Assembly (NCBI GenBank): GCA_016873275.1
Contig: VGXO01000017.1
Span: 1 to 50,532 of the forward strand
From: Phycisphaerae bacterium
GTDB lineage: Bacteria > Planctomycetota > Phycisphaerae > Phycisphaerales > SM1A02
Direction: 5' to 3'
DNA length: 50,532 nt
The translations under genes were made by a program, and so were the position numbers. This document shows, piece after piece, positions 1 through 8,261 of the stretch. The notes beneath the pieces are model-generated. The model was not told where the DNA came from. It searched no databases and worked only from the letters and a program-made list of their open reading frames with translations. Position 1 is the first letter of the stretch. Every line of letters begins with the position of its first letter.

Positions 1-1
1 G

Positions 2-547
2 CAGGACATGGACTTCCAGCCGAAGTTCAAGCCGCAGAGCGCAAACCCGCTCTTCGCCGACGGTCGCGCCCAGCGGCCGCCGGCGCCCGGCACGGTCGCC
101 CGCGGCGAGGCGTTCGAGGATGCCCACTTCCACGAGGGCGTGGTCGAGGGCGCGTGGGCGACGGAGTTCCCCGCGGCGGTCGCCGTCGACGACGCCTTCC
201 TCGCCCGCGGCCGCGAGCGCTACAACATCTATTGCTCGGTCTGCCACGGCCTCGCCGGCTACGGCGACGGCATCGTCAACAAGCGGGCGATGGACCTGAT
301 GGCGAACGCCGACGGACCGGTGGACGGCACCGCGTGGGTGCAGCCCAAGAACATCCACGCCCCCGAGATCGTCGCGCAGCCGATCGGTCAGGTCTTCCAC
401 TCGATCTCGAAGGGCATCCGCAACATGGCGGGATACGAGGCGCAGGTCACCACCGCCGACCGGTGGGCGATCGTCGCGTACGTGAAGGCGCTGCAGCTGA
501 GCCAGAACGCGGGGAACGCGCCCCTCCGCGCGGAGGCGACCCGATGA
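2..547 (+). CDS. actE: Alternative complex III monohaem cytochrome c subunit ActE, 5' end outside window
   Basis: Monohaem cytochrome c of the quinol:cytochrome c oxidoreductase called alternative complex III, on the periplasmic side. Counting from the ATG at base 8, one CSVCH haem site lies at residues 76-80 and Met140 in GIRNMAGY is the likely axial ligand. The N-terminal stretch with FADGRAQRPP and GTVARG is the ActE signature. The frame is open to the left edge: the codons before base 8 read Q-D, and in this family a lipobox Cys normally stands just before the R/Q-D-M run. The ATG at 8 is therefore probably internal, and the signal peptide and lipid-anchor Cys lie upstream of the window. 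Its stop overlaps the actF start (ATGA). The haem site is seen; the lipoprotein start is inferred from the family. Confidence 0.88.
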   Translation, partial: QDMDFQPKFKPQSANPLFADGRAQRPPAPGTVARGEAFEDAHFHEGVVEGAWATEFPAAVAVDDAFLARGRERYNIYCSVCHGLAGYGDGIVNKRAMDLMANADGPVDGTAWVQPKNIHAPEIVAQPIGQVFHSISKGIRNMAGYEAQVTTADRWAIVAYVKALQLSQNAGNAPLRAEATR

Positions 548-1860
548 GCCACGGTCATTCCGCCGCGATCGAGCCGAGCCTCGAGGCGCCGAACATCCGC
601 CTCGCCCCCGCGGGGCTGAAGACGCGGCGCCTCGCCCTCGCGGCGGGGGTCGTGGGGATCGGCGCGACGGTCCTCCTCGGAGGCAGCCATGGCGGCGAGC
701 ACGGGGTGTTCCTCGCCAAGAGCTGGCTGCAGGTCTTCCTCCTCCTCCTCGCGGTCTCGCTCGGGTCGCTCTTCTTCGTGATCATCCAGCACCTCACCCG
801 CGCGGGATGGTCGGTGACGGTGCGGCGGCCGGCGGAGCTCCTCGCCTCGAACCTCACCTGGATCTGGGTGCTCTTCCTGCCCTTCGTCGCGATGGCGGCG
901 ACCGGTCGGCTCGGCGTCCTCTTCCCCTGGGCCGACCTCGAGCACCTCCGGGCGCACAACCCCGGCGAGTACGACCTCGTCGTCAAGAAGATCGCCTTCC
1001 TCAACCAGCCGTTCTTCTGGGCGCGGGCGAGCGTCTACTTCCTGGTCTGGGCGCTCCTCGCGAGGTTCTTCCTGAAGGGCTCGCTCGAGGTCGGCGACAC
1101 CGGCAGCCAGAAGGCGGAGGACCGGATGGCGAAGTGGTCCGGCCCCGCCGCGATCCTCTTCGGGCTCACCACGACCTTCGCGAGCTTCGACTGGATCATG
1201 AGCCTCTCGCCGGGCTGGTTCAGCACGATGTTCGGGGTGTACTTCTTCGCGGCGAGCGTCACCGCGGGCTTCTCGGCGCTGATCCTCTGCTGCGTGCTCC
1301 TGCAGCGGGCGGGTCGGCTGCAGGGGCTCGTCACCGCCGAGCACTACCAGGACCTCGGCAAGCTCCTCTTCGGCTTCGGCATCGTGTTCTGGGCGTACAT
1401 CGGGTTCAGCCAGTACATGCTGATCTGGTACGCGAACATCCCCGAGGAGACCGGCTGGTTCCTCGTCCGGCAGATCGGCGGCTGGGCGGTGCTCAGCTTC
1501 GCGCTGCTCTTCGGGCACTTCGTGATCCCCTTCGTGGGGCTCATCTCGCGCTGGCCGAAGCGGTTCCCCTCGATCCTCGCCCTCGGGGCGGTCTGGATGC
1601 TCGTCTTCGCGTGGATCGACTTCTTCTGGCTGGTGATGCCGGTGATCCCCGCCGACCTCGCGACCGCCACCGACTACCGCGCGTTCGTGGATGCCCATGC
1701 GTCCGCGCCGACGGGTCTCCTGAACCCCATCAACCTGACCATGACCCTCGGGCTCTGCGGGATCTACGTCTGGGCGACCCTGAACCGCCTCGAGCGGCAT
1801 CCGCTGCTCTGCCGCCGCGACCCGTGGCTCCAGAACAGCATCGCCTTCGAGAACATGTGA
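544..1860 (+). CDS. actF: Alternative complex III quinone-binding membrane subunit ActF
   Basis: Multi-pass membrane subunit of alternative complex III, related to NrfD/PsrC-type quinone-interacting proteins. The 438-residue product has an N-terminal polar tail and then about ten hydrophobic segments, for example VFLLLLAVSLGSLFFVII near residue 60. It also has the family stretches FLNQPFFWARA, FASFDWIMSLSPGWFSTMFG and GFSQYMLIWYANIPEETGWF. The start is the ATG overlapping the actE stop, which implies coupled translation. Length fits ActF, which is smaller than the ActC quinone subunit expected upstream. With ActE before it and the oxidase genes after it, this is the order known from Rhodothermus-type operons, where the complex passes electrons directly to a caa3 oxidase. 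Confidence 0.9.
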   Translation: MSHGHSAAIEPSLEAPNIRLAPAGLKTRRLALAAGVVGIGATVLLGGSHGGEHGVFLAKSWLQVFLLLLAVSLGSLFFVIIQHLTRAGWSVTVRRPAELLASNLTWIWVLFLPFVAMAATGRLGVLFPWADLEHLRAHNPGEYDLVVKKIAFLNQPFFWARASVYFLVWALLARFFLKGSLEVGDTGSQKAEDRMAKWSGPAAILFGLTTTFASFDWIMSLSPGWFSTMFGVYFFAASVTAGFSALILCCVLLQRAGRLQGLVTAEHYQDLGKLLFGFGIVFWAYIGFSQYMLIWYANIPEETGWFLVRQIGGWAVLSFALLFGHFVIPFVGLISRWPKRFPSILALGAVWMLVFAWIDFFWLVMPVIPADLATATDYRAFVDAHASAPTGLLNPINLTMTLGLCGIYVWATLNRLERHPLLCRRDPWLQNSIAFENM

Positions 1861-1867
1861 GGCGCCG

Positions 1868-2197
1868 ATGAGCACCCCATCCCATTCCCCCTCGACCGAA
1901 GCCCTCATGGACGACCCCGAGCCGGGGTCCTCGTGGTTCATCTCCGTCGCGGGGATCGTGGTGCTGGTGGTCTTCTTCGTGGCGCTGGCGGTCATCTACT
2001 TCCGCGCCGAGCGTGCCGAGTTCGACCGCAAGGTGGTGGACCGCCCCGTCGAGCCGCTCGTCGAGCTCAAGAACGCCCAGAACCTGCTCCTCGCCGAGAG
2101 CGGCGAGTACGTCGATCCGGACACCGGGGAGACCCGCCGCCGGATCCCGATCGAGGACGCCATGAGGGAGATCGCCGCCCAACAGGGCTCCCGCTGA
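1868..2197 (+). CDS. Small single-pass membrane protein of the complex III/oxidase operon
   Basis: A 109-residue protein with one strong transmembrane helix (residues about 22-45, including ISVAGIVVLVVFFVALAVIY) and a polar C-terminal tail. It has no cofactor motif. It begins 7 bases after the actF stop and lies in the same operon, so it is probably a small accessory or assembly subunit of alternative complex III or of the oxidase. Small hydrophobic subunits such as ActG and ActH are known in this complex, but the sequence is too short and featureless to assign to one of them. The coding call rests on tight spacing, codon usage like its neighbours and the clear helix. Confidence 0.7.
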   Translation: MSTPSHSPSTEALMDDPEPGSSWFISVAGIVVLVVFFVALAVIYFRAERAEFDRKVVDRPVEPLVELKNAQNLLLAESGEYVDPDTGETRRRIPIEDAMREIAAQQGSR

Positions 2198-2339
2198 CCC
2201 CCAAAGAGGGTTCGAAGGTCCCGAGAAGCAGTCCGGAACCTCGACCCGACGACTTCGTGAAATCCGTCACAAGGCGCCTACGAATCCTCTCCTCGACCTC
2301 CCGACGCATCTTCGACCCATCCTCGACGAGCCCTTCGCC

Positions 2340-3212
2340 ATGAGCCTTCGAACCACCCTCTCGTGCCTCGTCGCCGCACTCGCGGCGGCGGTCGGCGCGC
2401 CGGCGGCGGGGCAGGTCTCGGCGCCGCCCTCGGAGTTCGGCGACGACCTCCCGAAGGAGCTCGTCGGCGTCGACATCATCGAGAACCTCGACCGCACGCT
2501 GCCGCTCGACACGGTCTTCACCGACGACGCGGGCAGGACGATCGCCCTCCGCGACCTCTTCGACGGCGAGCGACCGGTGCTCCTGCAGATGGGGTACTTC
2601 CGCTGCCCCATGCTCTGCAACCTCGTGCTGAACGGCATGGTGAAGGCGCTCGGCGAGGTCGACTGGAACGCGGGCGACAAGTTCCGCGTCGTCTCGGTCA
2701 GCGTGAACCCCGAGGAGCGGCACGAGCTCGCCGCCGCGAAGAAGCAGGGCTACCTCGTCGAGTATGCCCGCCCCGGCGTCTCGGACGGCTGGCACTTCCT
2801 CGTCGGACCCGAGGCGAGCTCGCGGGCGCTCGCGGACGCGGTGGGCTTCGGCTTCCGTCCGCAGCCCGACGGCGAGATCGCCCATGCCGCGGCGATCTTC
2901 GTGATCACGCCGGATGGTCGGGTGTCGCGATACCTCTACGGCACCAAGTACGACCCTTCGAACCTGCGCCTCGCGCTCCTCGAGGCGTCCGAGGGCCGGA
3001 TCGGCAGCAGCTGGGACCGCTTCATCCTGTGGTGCCACGTCTACGACCCCGACGCGGGCGGCTACGTGCTGTTCGCGATGCGGCTGATGCAGCTCGGCGG
3101 GGTGGTGACCCTGCTGGTGCTCGGGGTGGGCGTGGGTGGCATGTGGTGGCGGGAGTGGCGGAGCCGGCGGTCGAGCCAGACCGCGGCGGTCTCCGCCGGG
3201 GGAACGACCTGA
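2340..3212 (+). CDS. SCO1/SenC-family copper chaperone
   Basis: Thioredoxin-fold protein of the SCO family, which delivers copper to, or reduces, the CuA site of cytochrome oxidase subunit II. The 290 residues begin with a signal peptide (ALAAAVGAPAAGQ). The copper-binding CxxxC is in YFRCPMLCNLV near residue 86, and the distal His is in DGWHFLVG near residue 153. A second hydrophobic segment near the C terminus (VVTLLVLGVGVGG) suggests membrane anchoring at that end, less usual than an N-terminal anchor. The gene directly precedes the CuA subunit gene, as expected for a dedicated chaperone. The 142-base gap before it shows no clear promoter, so it is probably co-transcribed. Confidence 0.9.
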   Translation: MSLRTTLSCLVAALAAAVGAPAAGQVSAPPSEFGDDLPKELVGVDIIENLDRTLPLDTVFTDDAGRTIALRDLFDGERPVLLQMGYFRCPMLCNLVLNGMVKALGEVDWNAGDKFRVVSVSVNPEERHELAAAKKQGYLVEYARPGVSDGWHFLVGPEASSRALADAVGFGFRPQPDGEIAHAAAIFVITPDGRVSRYLYGTKYDPSNLRLALLEASEGRIGSSWDRFILWCHVYDPDAGGYVLFAMRLMQLGGVVTLLVLGVGVGGMWWREWRSRRSSQTAAVSAGGTT

Positions 3213-3255
3213 CGCGGAGAGGACCAGGACGCCCCGCGGGGCGACGAGGACGACC

Positions 3256-4341
3256 ATGACGCTTCCGTTCGAACTGCCGACCGTGCTCCTCGCCAGCGCC
3301 GACGAGGCGAACTTCTGGCTCCCCCGCGCCGCCTCGACGATCGCCGGCGAGACGGACTTCATGTTCCAGGTCATCAACTGGATCTGCTACGTCTTCTTCG
3401 CGCTGGTCACGGTGCTCCTGATCGTCTTCTCCTGGCGCTACCGGCAGCGGACGAAGGAGGGCTTCCAGGCCGGTCCGACCCATCACACCACCCTCGAGGT
3501 CACCTGGACGGTGGTGCCGCTGATCATCGTGATCGTGATCTTCTTCATGGGGTTCAAGGGCTACCTGAACTTCGCGACCCCGCCCCGCGACACCTACGAC
3601 ATCAACGTCACCGCGGCGAAGTGGCTCTGGTCGTTCAAGTACCCAAACGGCGCGAGCTCCGAGGACCTCTACATCCCCGCCGAGGAGCCGGTGCGGCTCA
3701 TCATGCGTTCGGAGGACGTGCTGCACAGCCTGTTCATCCCCGAGTTCCGCGTGAAGCGCGACGTGGTGCCCGGTCGCTACAACAACCTCTGGTTCCAGTC
3801 CGACGCGCCGACCGGCGACGACCCGAACGCGGCGTACCACCTCTTCTGCACGGAGTACTGCGGGACCGGTCACTCGAACATGAACCGCCGCGTGTTCGTC
3901 CTCGACCGCGTTGCCTTCGACGAGTGGCTCACCAAGCAGAGCCGCTGGATCGAGGACATCCCCGACGACGAGCTCTACTTCAAGGCGGGTCCGAAGATCT
4001 ACGCCCGCTGCTCGAACTGCCACTCGCTCGACGGCGCGGTCGGCACCGGTCCGACCTGGAAGGACCTCTGGCAGCGGACCAAGGACGGCACCACCGAGTT
4101 CACCGACGGCACGCGGCTCGCCGACCTCATCGGACCCGGCAAGGAGTACGCGACGCCGGAGGACTACCTCCGCGACTCGATCTACAACCCCGGTCGGCAC
4201 CTCGTGAAGCCCTACACCAACGCGATGCCCACCTTCAAGGGACAGCTCAACGACCGGATGGTCGATGCGGTGATCGCCATGATCAAGCGCGTCGACGAGT
4301 TCGACGCGAAGGGCAACTGGAAGAACGCGACGACCAAGTGA
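3256..4341 (+). CDS. ctaC: Cytochrome c oxidase subunit II with fused cytochrome c domain (caa3 type)
   Basis: Electron-entry subunit of the terminal oxidase. It has 361 residues: two transmembrane helices (about 37-59 and 84-104), a CuA cupredoxin domain, and a fused C-terminal cytochrome c. CuA ligands are visible as His157 and the [12 protein letters not shown] block (Cys198, Glu200, Cys202, His206, Met209). The haem c site is CSNCH at 252-256 with Met324 (NAMPTF) as likely axial ligand. The fused haem domain defines a caa3 oxidase. The ATG at 3256 is chosen because the upstream in-frame residues are Gly/Arg-rich and lie within the intergenic leader; the same GACGACC leader precedes the ATG of the next gene. 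Confidence 0.96.
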   Translation: MTLPFELPTVLLASADEANFWLPRAASTIAGETDFMFQVINWICYVFFALVTVLLIVFSWRYRQRTKEGFQAGPTHHTTLEVTWTVVPLIIVIVIFFMGFKGYLNFATPPRDTYDINVTAAKWLWSFKYPNGASSEDLYIPAEEPVRLIMRSEDVLHSLFIPEFRVKRDVVPGRYNNLWFQSDAPTGDDPNAAYHLFCTEYCGTGHSNMNRRVFVLDRVAFDEWLTKQSRWIEDIPDDELYFKAGPKIYARCSNCHSLDGAVGTGPTWKDLWQRTKDGTTEFTDGTRLADLIGPGKEYATPEDYLRDSIYNPGRHLVKPYTNAMPTFKGQLNDRMVDAVIAMIKRVDEFDAKGNWKNATTK

Positions 4342-4375
4342 CGTGGACCACGGGGCTCGACCCCGGGAGACGACC

Positions 4376-6076
4376 ATGACGACCCTCGACCTCGCCCGAC
4401 CCGGACTCGTGGACACGCCCGCGACCGACGACTACCTGAAGCACCAGCGGGGACTGCTCTCCTGGATCTTCACGCTCGACCACAAGCGGATCGGGGTGAT
4501 GTACCTCGTGTCGGTGCTGGTCAGCTTCCTGATCGGCGGGATCTTCGCGATCCTCCTCCGCACGGAGCTCCTCGCGCCCGGCGGCACGATCATGACCGCC
4601 GAGCAGTACAACCAGGTCTTCACGCTGCACGGGGCGATCATGGTGTTCCTCGTGATCATCCCGAGCATTCCCGCGGCGCTCGGCAACTTCGTGCTGCCGG
4701 TGATGCTCGGGGCGAAGGACGTCGCCTTCCCGCGGCTCAACCTCTTCAGCTACTGGCTCTGGATGTTCGGCGCGGCGTTCGCCCTCATCTCCCTCGGGAT
4801 GGGCGGCTTCGACACCGGCTGGACCTTCTACACGCCCTACTCGACGACCACCTCGACCGGCGGCGTGATCCCGATCCTCACCGCGGTGTTCATCCTCGGG
4901 TTCAGCTCGATCTTCACGGGCATGAACTTCGTGGTGACCATCCACAAGCTCCGTCCGCCGGGGATGACCTGGTTCCGGATGCCGCTCTTCCTCTGGGCGC
5001 TCTACTCGACCGCGCTGATCCAGGTGCTCGCGACGCCGGTGCTGGCGATCACGCTCCTCCTCCTCATCGTGGAGCGGACCCTCGACATCGGGATCTTCAA
5101 CCCCGCGATGGGCGGCGACCCGGTGCTCTACCAGCACTTCTTCTGGTTCTACAGCCACCCCGCGGTCTACATCATGATCCTGCCGGCGATGGGGATCATC
5201 AGCGAGATCATCGCGGTCCACTCGCACCGGCACATCTTCGGCTACCGCTTCATCGCCTTCAGCTCGGTCGCGATCGCGGTGTTCAGCTTCCTGGTCTGGG
5301 GGCACCACATGTTCACGAGCGGCCAGAGCCCCCTCATGAACACGCTGTTCTCGGCGATCACCTTCAGCGTGGCGATCCCCTCGGCGATCAAGGTGTTCAA
5401 CTGGCTCGCGACCCTCTACAAGGGATCGATCAGCCTGAACACCTCGATGCTCTACGGGCTCGGGTTCATCTTCCTCTTCACGATCGGCGGGCTGACCGGC
5501 ATCCACCTCGGGACGCTGAACGTGGACGTCCACCTGCACGACACCTACTTCGTGGTCGCGCACTTCCACTACGTGATGATGGGAAGCGCCCTGATCGCGA
5601 TGATCGGCGGGCTCCACCACTGGTGGCCGAAGATGACCGGTCGGATGTTCTCCGAGCGGTGGGGCAAGATCGCCTTCTGGCTGGTCTTCATCGGGTTCAA
5701 CGTGACCTTCTTCACCCAGTTCATGCTGGGCAGCCAGGGCATGCCGCGGCGGTACTACGACTACCTGCCGATGTACCAGCCCTATCACGTCATCTCGACG
5801 ATCGGGTCGTACGTCATGGCGGTCGGCTTCGTGGTCATCGCGGTCTACCTCCTGCACTCCTGCTACCGCGGCCGCAAGGCGCCGGCGAACCCCTGGGGCG
5901 GTCGGAGCCTCGAGTGGGAGTGCGCGTCGCCGCCGCCCTACTACAACTTCAAGACCACCCCGACGGTGGGGGACTGCTACGACTTCAGCGGGGTCCGCTG
6001 GGATGCCGCGCAGGACGGCTACGTGATCGACCGCGAGGTCGAGGCCCGCGCCCGCGCGGCGGGCGGAGGACACTGA
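4376..6076 (+). CDS. ctaD: Cytochrome c oxidase subunit I (haem-copper oxidase, type A2)
   Basis: Catalytic subunit reducing oxygen to water at the haem a3/CuB site. It has 566 residues and about 12 transmembrane helices. Ligands seen: His85 (haem a, TLHGAIM), His261 with the cross-linking Tyr265, His310-His311 (CuB), and His396/His398 (haem a3/haem a). K-channel Lys339 and D-channel Asp115 are present. The usual channel glutamate is missing: the motif is YSHPAVY instead of GHPEVY, which defines type A2 oxidases such as Rhodothermus caa3. An in-frame GTG at 4343 would add 11 residues, but the ATG at 4376 after GGGAGACGACC is preferred. Confidence 0.97.
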   Translation: MTTLDLARPGLVDTPATDDYLKHQRGLLSWIFTLDHKRIGVMYLVSVLVSFLIGGIFAILLRTELLAPGGTIMTAEQYNQVFTLHGAIMVFLVIIPSIPAALGNFVLPVMLGAKDVAFPRLNLFSYWLWMFGAAFALISLGMGGFDTGWTFYTPYSTTTSTGGVIPILTAVFILGFSSIFTGMNFVVTIHKLRPPGMTWFRMPLFLWALYSTALIQVLATPVLAITLLLLIVERTLDIGIFNPAMGGDPVLYQHFFWFYSHPAVYIMILPAMGIISEIIAVHSHRHIFGYRFIAFSSVAIAVFSFLVWGHHMFTSGQSPLMNTLFSAITFSVAIPSAIKVFNWLATLYKGSISLNTSMLYGLGFIFLFTIGGLTGIHLGTLNVDVHLHDTYFVVAHFHYVMMGSALIAMIGGLHHWWPKMTGRMFSERWGKIAFWLVFIGFNVTFFTQFMLGSQGMPRRYYDYLPMYQPYHVISTIGSYVMAVGFVVIAVYLLHSCYRGRKAPANPWGGRSLEWECASPPPYYNFKTTPTVGDCYDFSGVRWDAAQDGYVIDREVEARARAAGGGH

Positions 6077-6077
6077 C

Positions 6078-7052
6078 ATGTCGGCGCTTCCCGCCCAATC
6101 GGGTCACGACGGGCACGACGGGCACCATGGGCACCATGGCCCCGACGACCATCACGGGCACTCCCAGTACCCGTTCCTCGCGCACCACTTCGAGACCCCC
6201 GCCCAGCAGTTCGACAGCGGGAAGCTCGGCATGTGGCTCTTCCTCGCCACGGAGATCCTCTTCTTCGGCGGGCTCTTCGCGGCGTACGCGGTGCTTCGGT
6301 TCAAGAACCCCGAGGTGTTCGCGTACAGCGCGAACTACCTCGACACGATCATGGGCGGGATCAACACCTGCGTGCTGATCGCGTCGAGCCTCACGATGGC
6401 GCTCGCGGTGCGCTTCGCCCAGACCAACAAGATCAAGGCGATGATCGTCTGCCTCGTGCTCACCTTCATGGGCGCGGTGGGCTTCATGGTCATCAAGTAC
6501 TTCGAGTACACCCACAAGATCCACGACCACCTCGTGTGGGGCTCGACCTTCTACGTCCCCCCCGACGAGGAGGTGAAGGTCGCGGTCACGACGGAGCCCG
6601 CGGCGGTGGCGGAGGCGCCTGCCCCGACCTTCCAGACCGTCGCCGAGAAGGAGGCGGTGCCCGCGACGGCGATGTACGCGATGCCAGCCGCGGAGGCGAG
6701 CGTGATCGCGAAGCCCGCCCTCGGTCCCGCAGGCCTCGCGGCGCCGACCGGCGAGGCGACGGCGGTCGAGGCGGATCCGGAGCAGTCCGACGAGCCGGCG
6801 ATGGATCACCTCGAGGATCCGAAGATGCCGGTGAACACGCACCAGTTCTTCGCGATCTACTACGCGATGACCGGGCTGCACGGCATCCACGTCGTGGTCG
6901 GCATGATCGTGATCGGATGGCTGATCTGGCGCGGCATGCGCGGCGAGTTCGGCAGCCACTACTACACCCCGGTCGACCTCGGCGGGCTCTACTGGCACAT
7001 CGTCGACCTGATCTGGATCTTCCTGTTCCCGCTCTTCTACCTGATCCACTGA
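6078..7052 (+). CDS. ctaE: Cytochrome c oxidase subunit III with His-rich N-terminus and long internal insert
   Basis: Membrane subunit III of the oxidase, starting one base after the ctaD stop. Its 324 residues have a His/Asp/Gly-rich N-terminus (about residues 9-30, ten His). Helices with GKLGMWLFLATEILFFGGLF and MTGLHGIHVVVGMIVIG follow, then LGGLYWHIVDLIWIFLFPL at the C-terminus; these are standard subunit III blocks. Unusually, roughly residues 160-250 form an Ala/Pro/Glu-rich low-complexity insert between two conserved helices, where the family normally has a short loop. The reading frame stays open across it and both flanks match the family, so the insert is real. The His-rich start could bind metal, but this is inference. 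Confidence 0.94.
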   Translation: MSALPAQSGHDGHDGHHGHHGPDDHHGHSQYPFLAHHFETPAQQFDSGKLGMWLFLATEILFFGGLFAAYAVLRFKNPEVFAYSANYLDTIMGGINTCVLIASSLTMALAVRFAQTNKIKAMIVCLVLTFMGAVGFMVIKYFEYTHKIHDHLVWGSTFYVPPDEEVKVAVTTEPAAVAEAPAPTFQTVAEKEAVPATAMYAMPAAEASVIAKPALGPAGLAAPTGEATAVEADPEQSDEPAMDHLEDPKMPVNTHQFFAIYYAMTGLHGIHVVVGMIVIGWLIWRGMRGEFGSHYYTPVDLGGLYWHIVDLIWIFLFPLFYLIH

Positions 7053-7080
7053 CGCGGACCCCGCCTCCGGAGCCGACTCC

Positions 7081-7506
7081 ATGAGCGCCCCCCACGACCA
7101 TCACGGTGGAGAGCCGCATCCCCTCGTCGGGCACCTCGTCCCCGTCCGCACGCTCGTGCTGACCGGGCTCGCGCTCCTCTTCCTCACCGTGGTGACGGTC
7201 GCGGTGCGCTACATCGACGTCGGCGAGTTCAACATCGTGATCGCCCTCGCGGTCGCGGTGGTCAAGGCGGTGATGGTGATGCTCGTCTTCATGCACCTCC
7301 TGTGGGACCGCTCCTTCAACTCGCTCGTGCTGGTGGCGTCGATCCTCTTCGTGATCCTCCTCATCGCGATCGCGATGACCGACACCCGGATGTATCGCGC
7401 GAGCGAGTACAACGGGAATCCGAAGGTGGTGCAGGAGACGCTCGACGCGAACGCGCCCTACGCCCCGATCACCAAGGACCGCACCACGGGTCCCTTGGGC
7501 TATTGA
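7081..7506 (+). CDS. ctaF: Cytochrome c oxidase subunit IV (prokaryotic CtaF/CyoD-like)
   Basis: Small membrane subunit of the oxidase with 141 residues. A His-containing N-terminus (PHDHHGGEPHP) is followed by three hydrophobic helices: about 20-40 (VLTGLALLFLTVVTVAVRY), 50-75 (FNIVIALAVAVVKAVMVMLV) and 85-105 (VLVASILFVILLIAIAM). The sequence AVVKAVMVMLVFMHL is the characteristic helix of bacterial subunit IV. Family members are usually about 100 residues; the extra length is a hydrophilic C-terminal tail of about 35 residues. It is 28 bases after subunit III, in the same operon. Confidence 0.9.
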   Translation: MSAPHDHHGGEPHPLVGHLVPVRTLVLTGLALLFLTVVTVAVRYIDVGEFNIVIALAVAVVKAVMVMLVFMHLLWDRSFNSLVLVASILFVILLIAIAMTDTRMYRASEYNGNPKVVQETLDANAPYAPITKDRTTGPLGY

Positions 7507-7531
7507 ATCGACGCCCTGCGGCGTCCCTCGC

Positions 7532-8131
7532 ATGACGCCCTCCCGCGCGACGCCCTTCGATGACCCGCGCCGACGCCTCGAGGCAGGCACCCTCGGCATG
7601 TGGGTGTTCCTCGTCGTGCTCGCGGTCTTCTTCGCCTCCGCGATGATCGCCTTCGTCGTGGTGCGGCTCGAGGTCGGCTCGACGAGCGACTGGAGCCGCC
7701 ATGGCGATCCTCGCCTGCCCTCGATCCTCCTCGCGAGCACCGCGGTCCTCGCCGCGTCGAGCGTCTCCATGTGGCTCGCCCAGCGGCGGGTCGTCAGGGG
7801 GGATTCGCCGCGCCGCGACCTCATCGTGACGCTCTGGCTCGGGGCAGGGTTCCTGCTGCTGCAGGGGATCGCCTGGCGCGAGCTCTGGAGCCGCGGTCTG
7901 CTGCCGACGACCGACCTCTACGGATGGACGTTCTACGTGCTGACCGGCATGCACGCGGCGCACTTGGTTGGCGGACTCATCGCGTTGGGATGGGTTCTCG
8001 GACGCCCCGAGCCGGCCGTCCCCGAGATCCGCATCGGCGGCGTCCGGCTCGCCGGGATGTACTGGCACTTCCTCGGGGTGGCGTGGGTCGCCTTCTACGG
8101 TCTTCTCGCGTGGGGGCAAGGGAGGGCATGA
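7532..8131 (+). CDS. Second subunit III-like protein of the haem-copper oxidase
   Basis: A 199-residue protein with five predicted helices and the cytochrome oxidase subunit III pattern: GTLGMWVFLVVLAVFFASAM at the start, GWTFYVLTGMHAAHLVGGLI in the middle and MYWHFLGVAWVAFYGLL at the end. It is shorter than the subunit III encoded at 6078-7052 and lacks both the His-rich tail and the long insert, so it is a diverged paralogue or an accessory subunit rather than a fragment. It is the last gene of the operon, 25 bases after subunit IV. Whether it replaces or accompanies the other subunit III cannot be told from sequence. Confidence 0.85.
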   Translation: MTPSRATPFDDPRRRLEAGTLGMWVFLVVLAVFFASAMIAFVVVRLEVGSTSDWSRHGDPRLPSILLASTAVLAASSVSMWLAQRRVVRGDSPRRDLIVTLWLGAGFLLLQGIAWRELWSRGLLPTTDLYGWTFYVLTGMHAAHLVGGLIALGWVLGRPEPAVPEIRIGGVRLAGMYWHFLGVAWVAFYGLLAWGQGRA

Positions 8132-8204
8132 GCGAGGCACGCCGTCGTTGGAGTAGGGTGCCGTGATGAACCACCGACGAAGGCGTTCGGATATGCCGAA
8201 GTAC

Positions 8205-8228
8205 AGGGGTCTTCCCGTGAGGACCCCT
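8205..8228 (+). terminator. Possible hairpin terminator after the oxidase operon
   Basis: Seven-base inverted repeat, AGGGGTC at 8205-8211 and GACCCCT at 8222-8228, with a 10-base loop. It lies in the 130-base gap between the last oxidase gene and the ABC transporter. There is no T-tract, so it may be a processing or weak termination site. It ends 33 bases before the ABC transporter start and could also sit in that gene's leader. Confidence 0.35.
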
Positions 8229-8261
8229 TAGACCAGCGCCCGTCTCCCTCGATCGACCGCC

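Noticed and set aside
388-1995. 535-codon minus-strand frame opposite actE/actF
   Set aside because: Composition is charge-rich and repetitive, no domain is seen, and the plus-strand genes are clear.
2213-2230. GGGTTCGAAGGTCCC as part of a tRNA T-arm
   Set aside because: No acceptor stem or anticodon arm can be drawn around it.
4283-6079. 598-codon open frame on the minus strand opposite ctaD
   Set aside because: It is Arg/Asp/Glu/His-rich without hydrophobic cores and mirrors the highly conserved subunit I gene. Long antisense frames are expected at this GC content.
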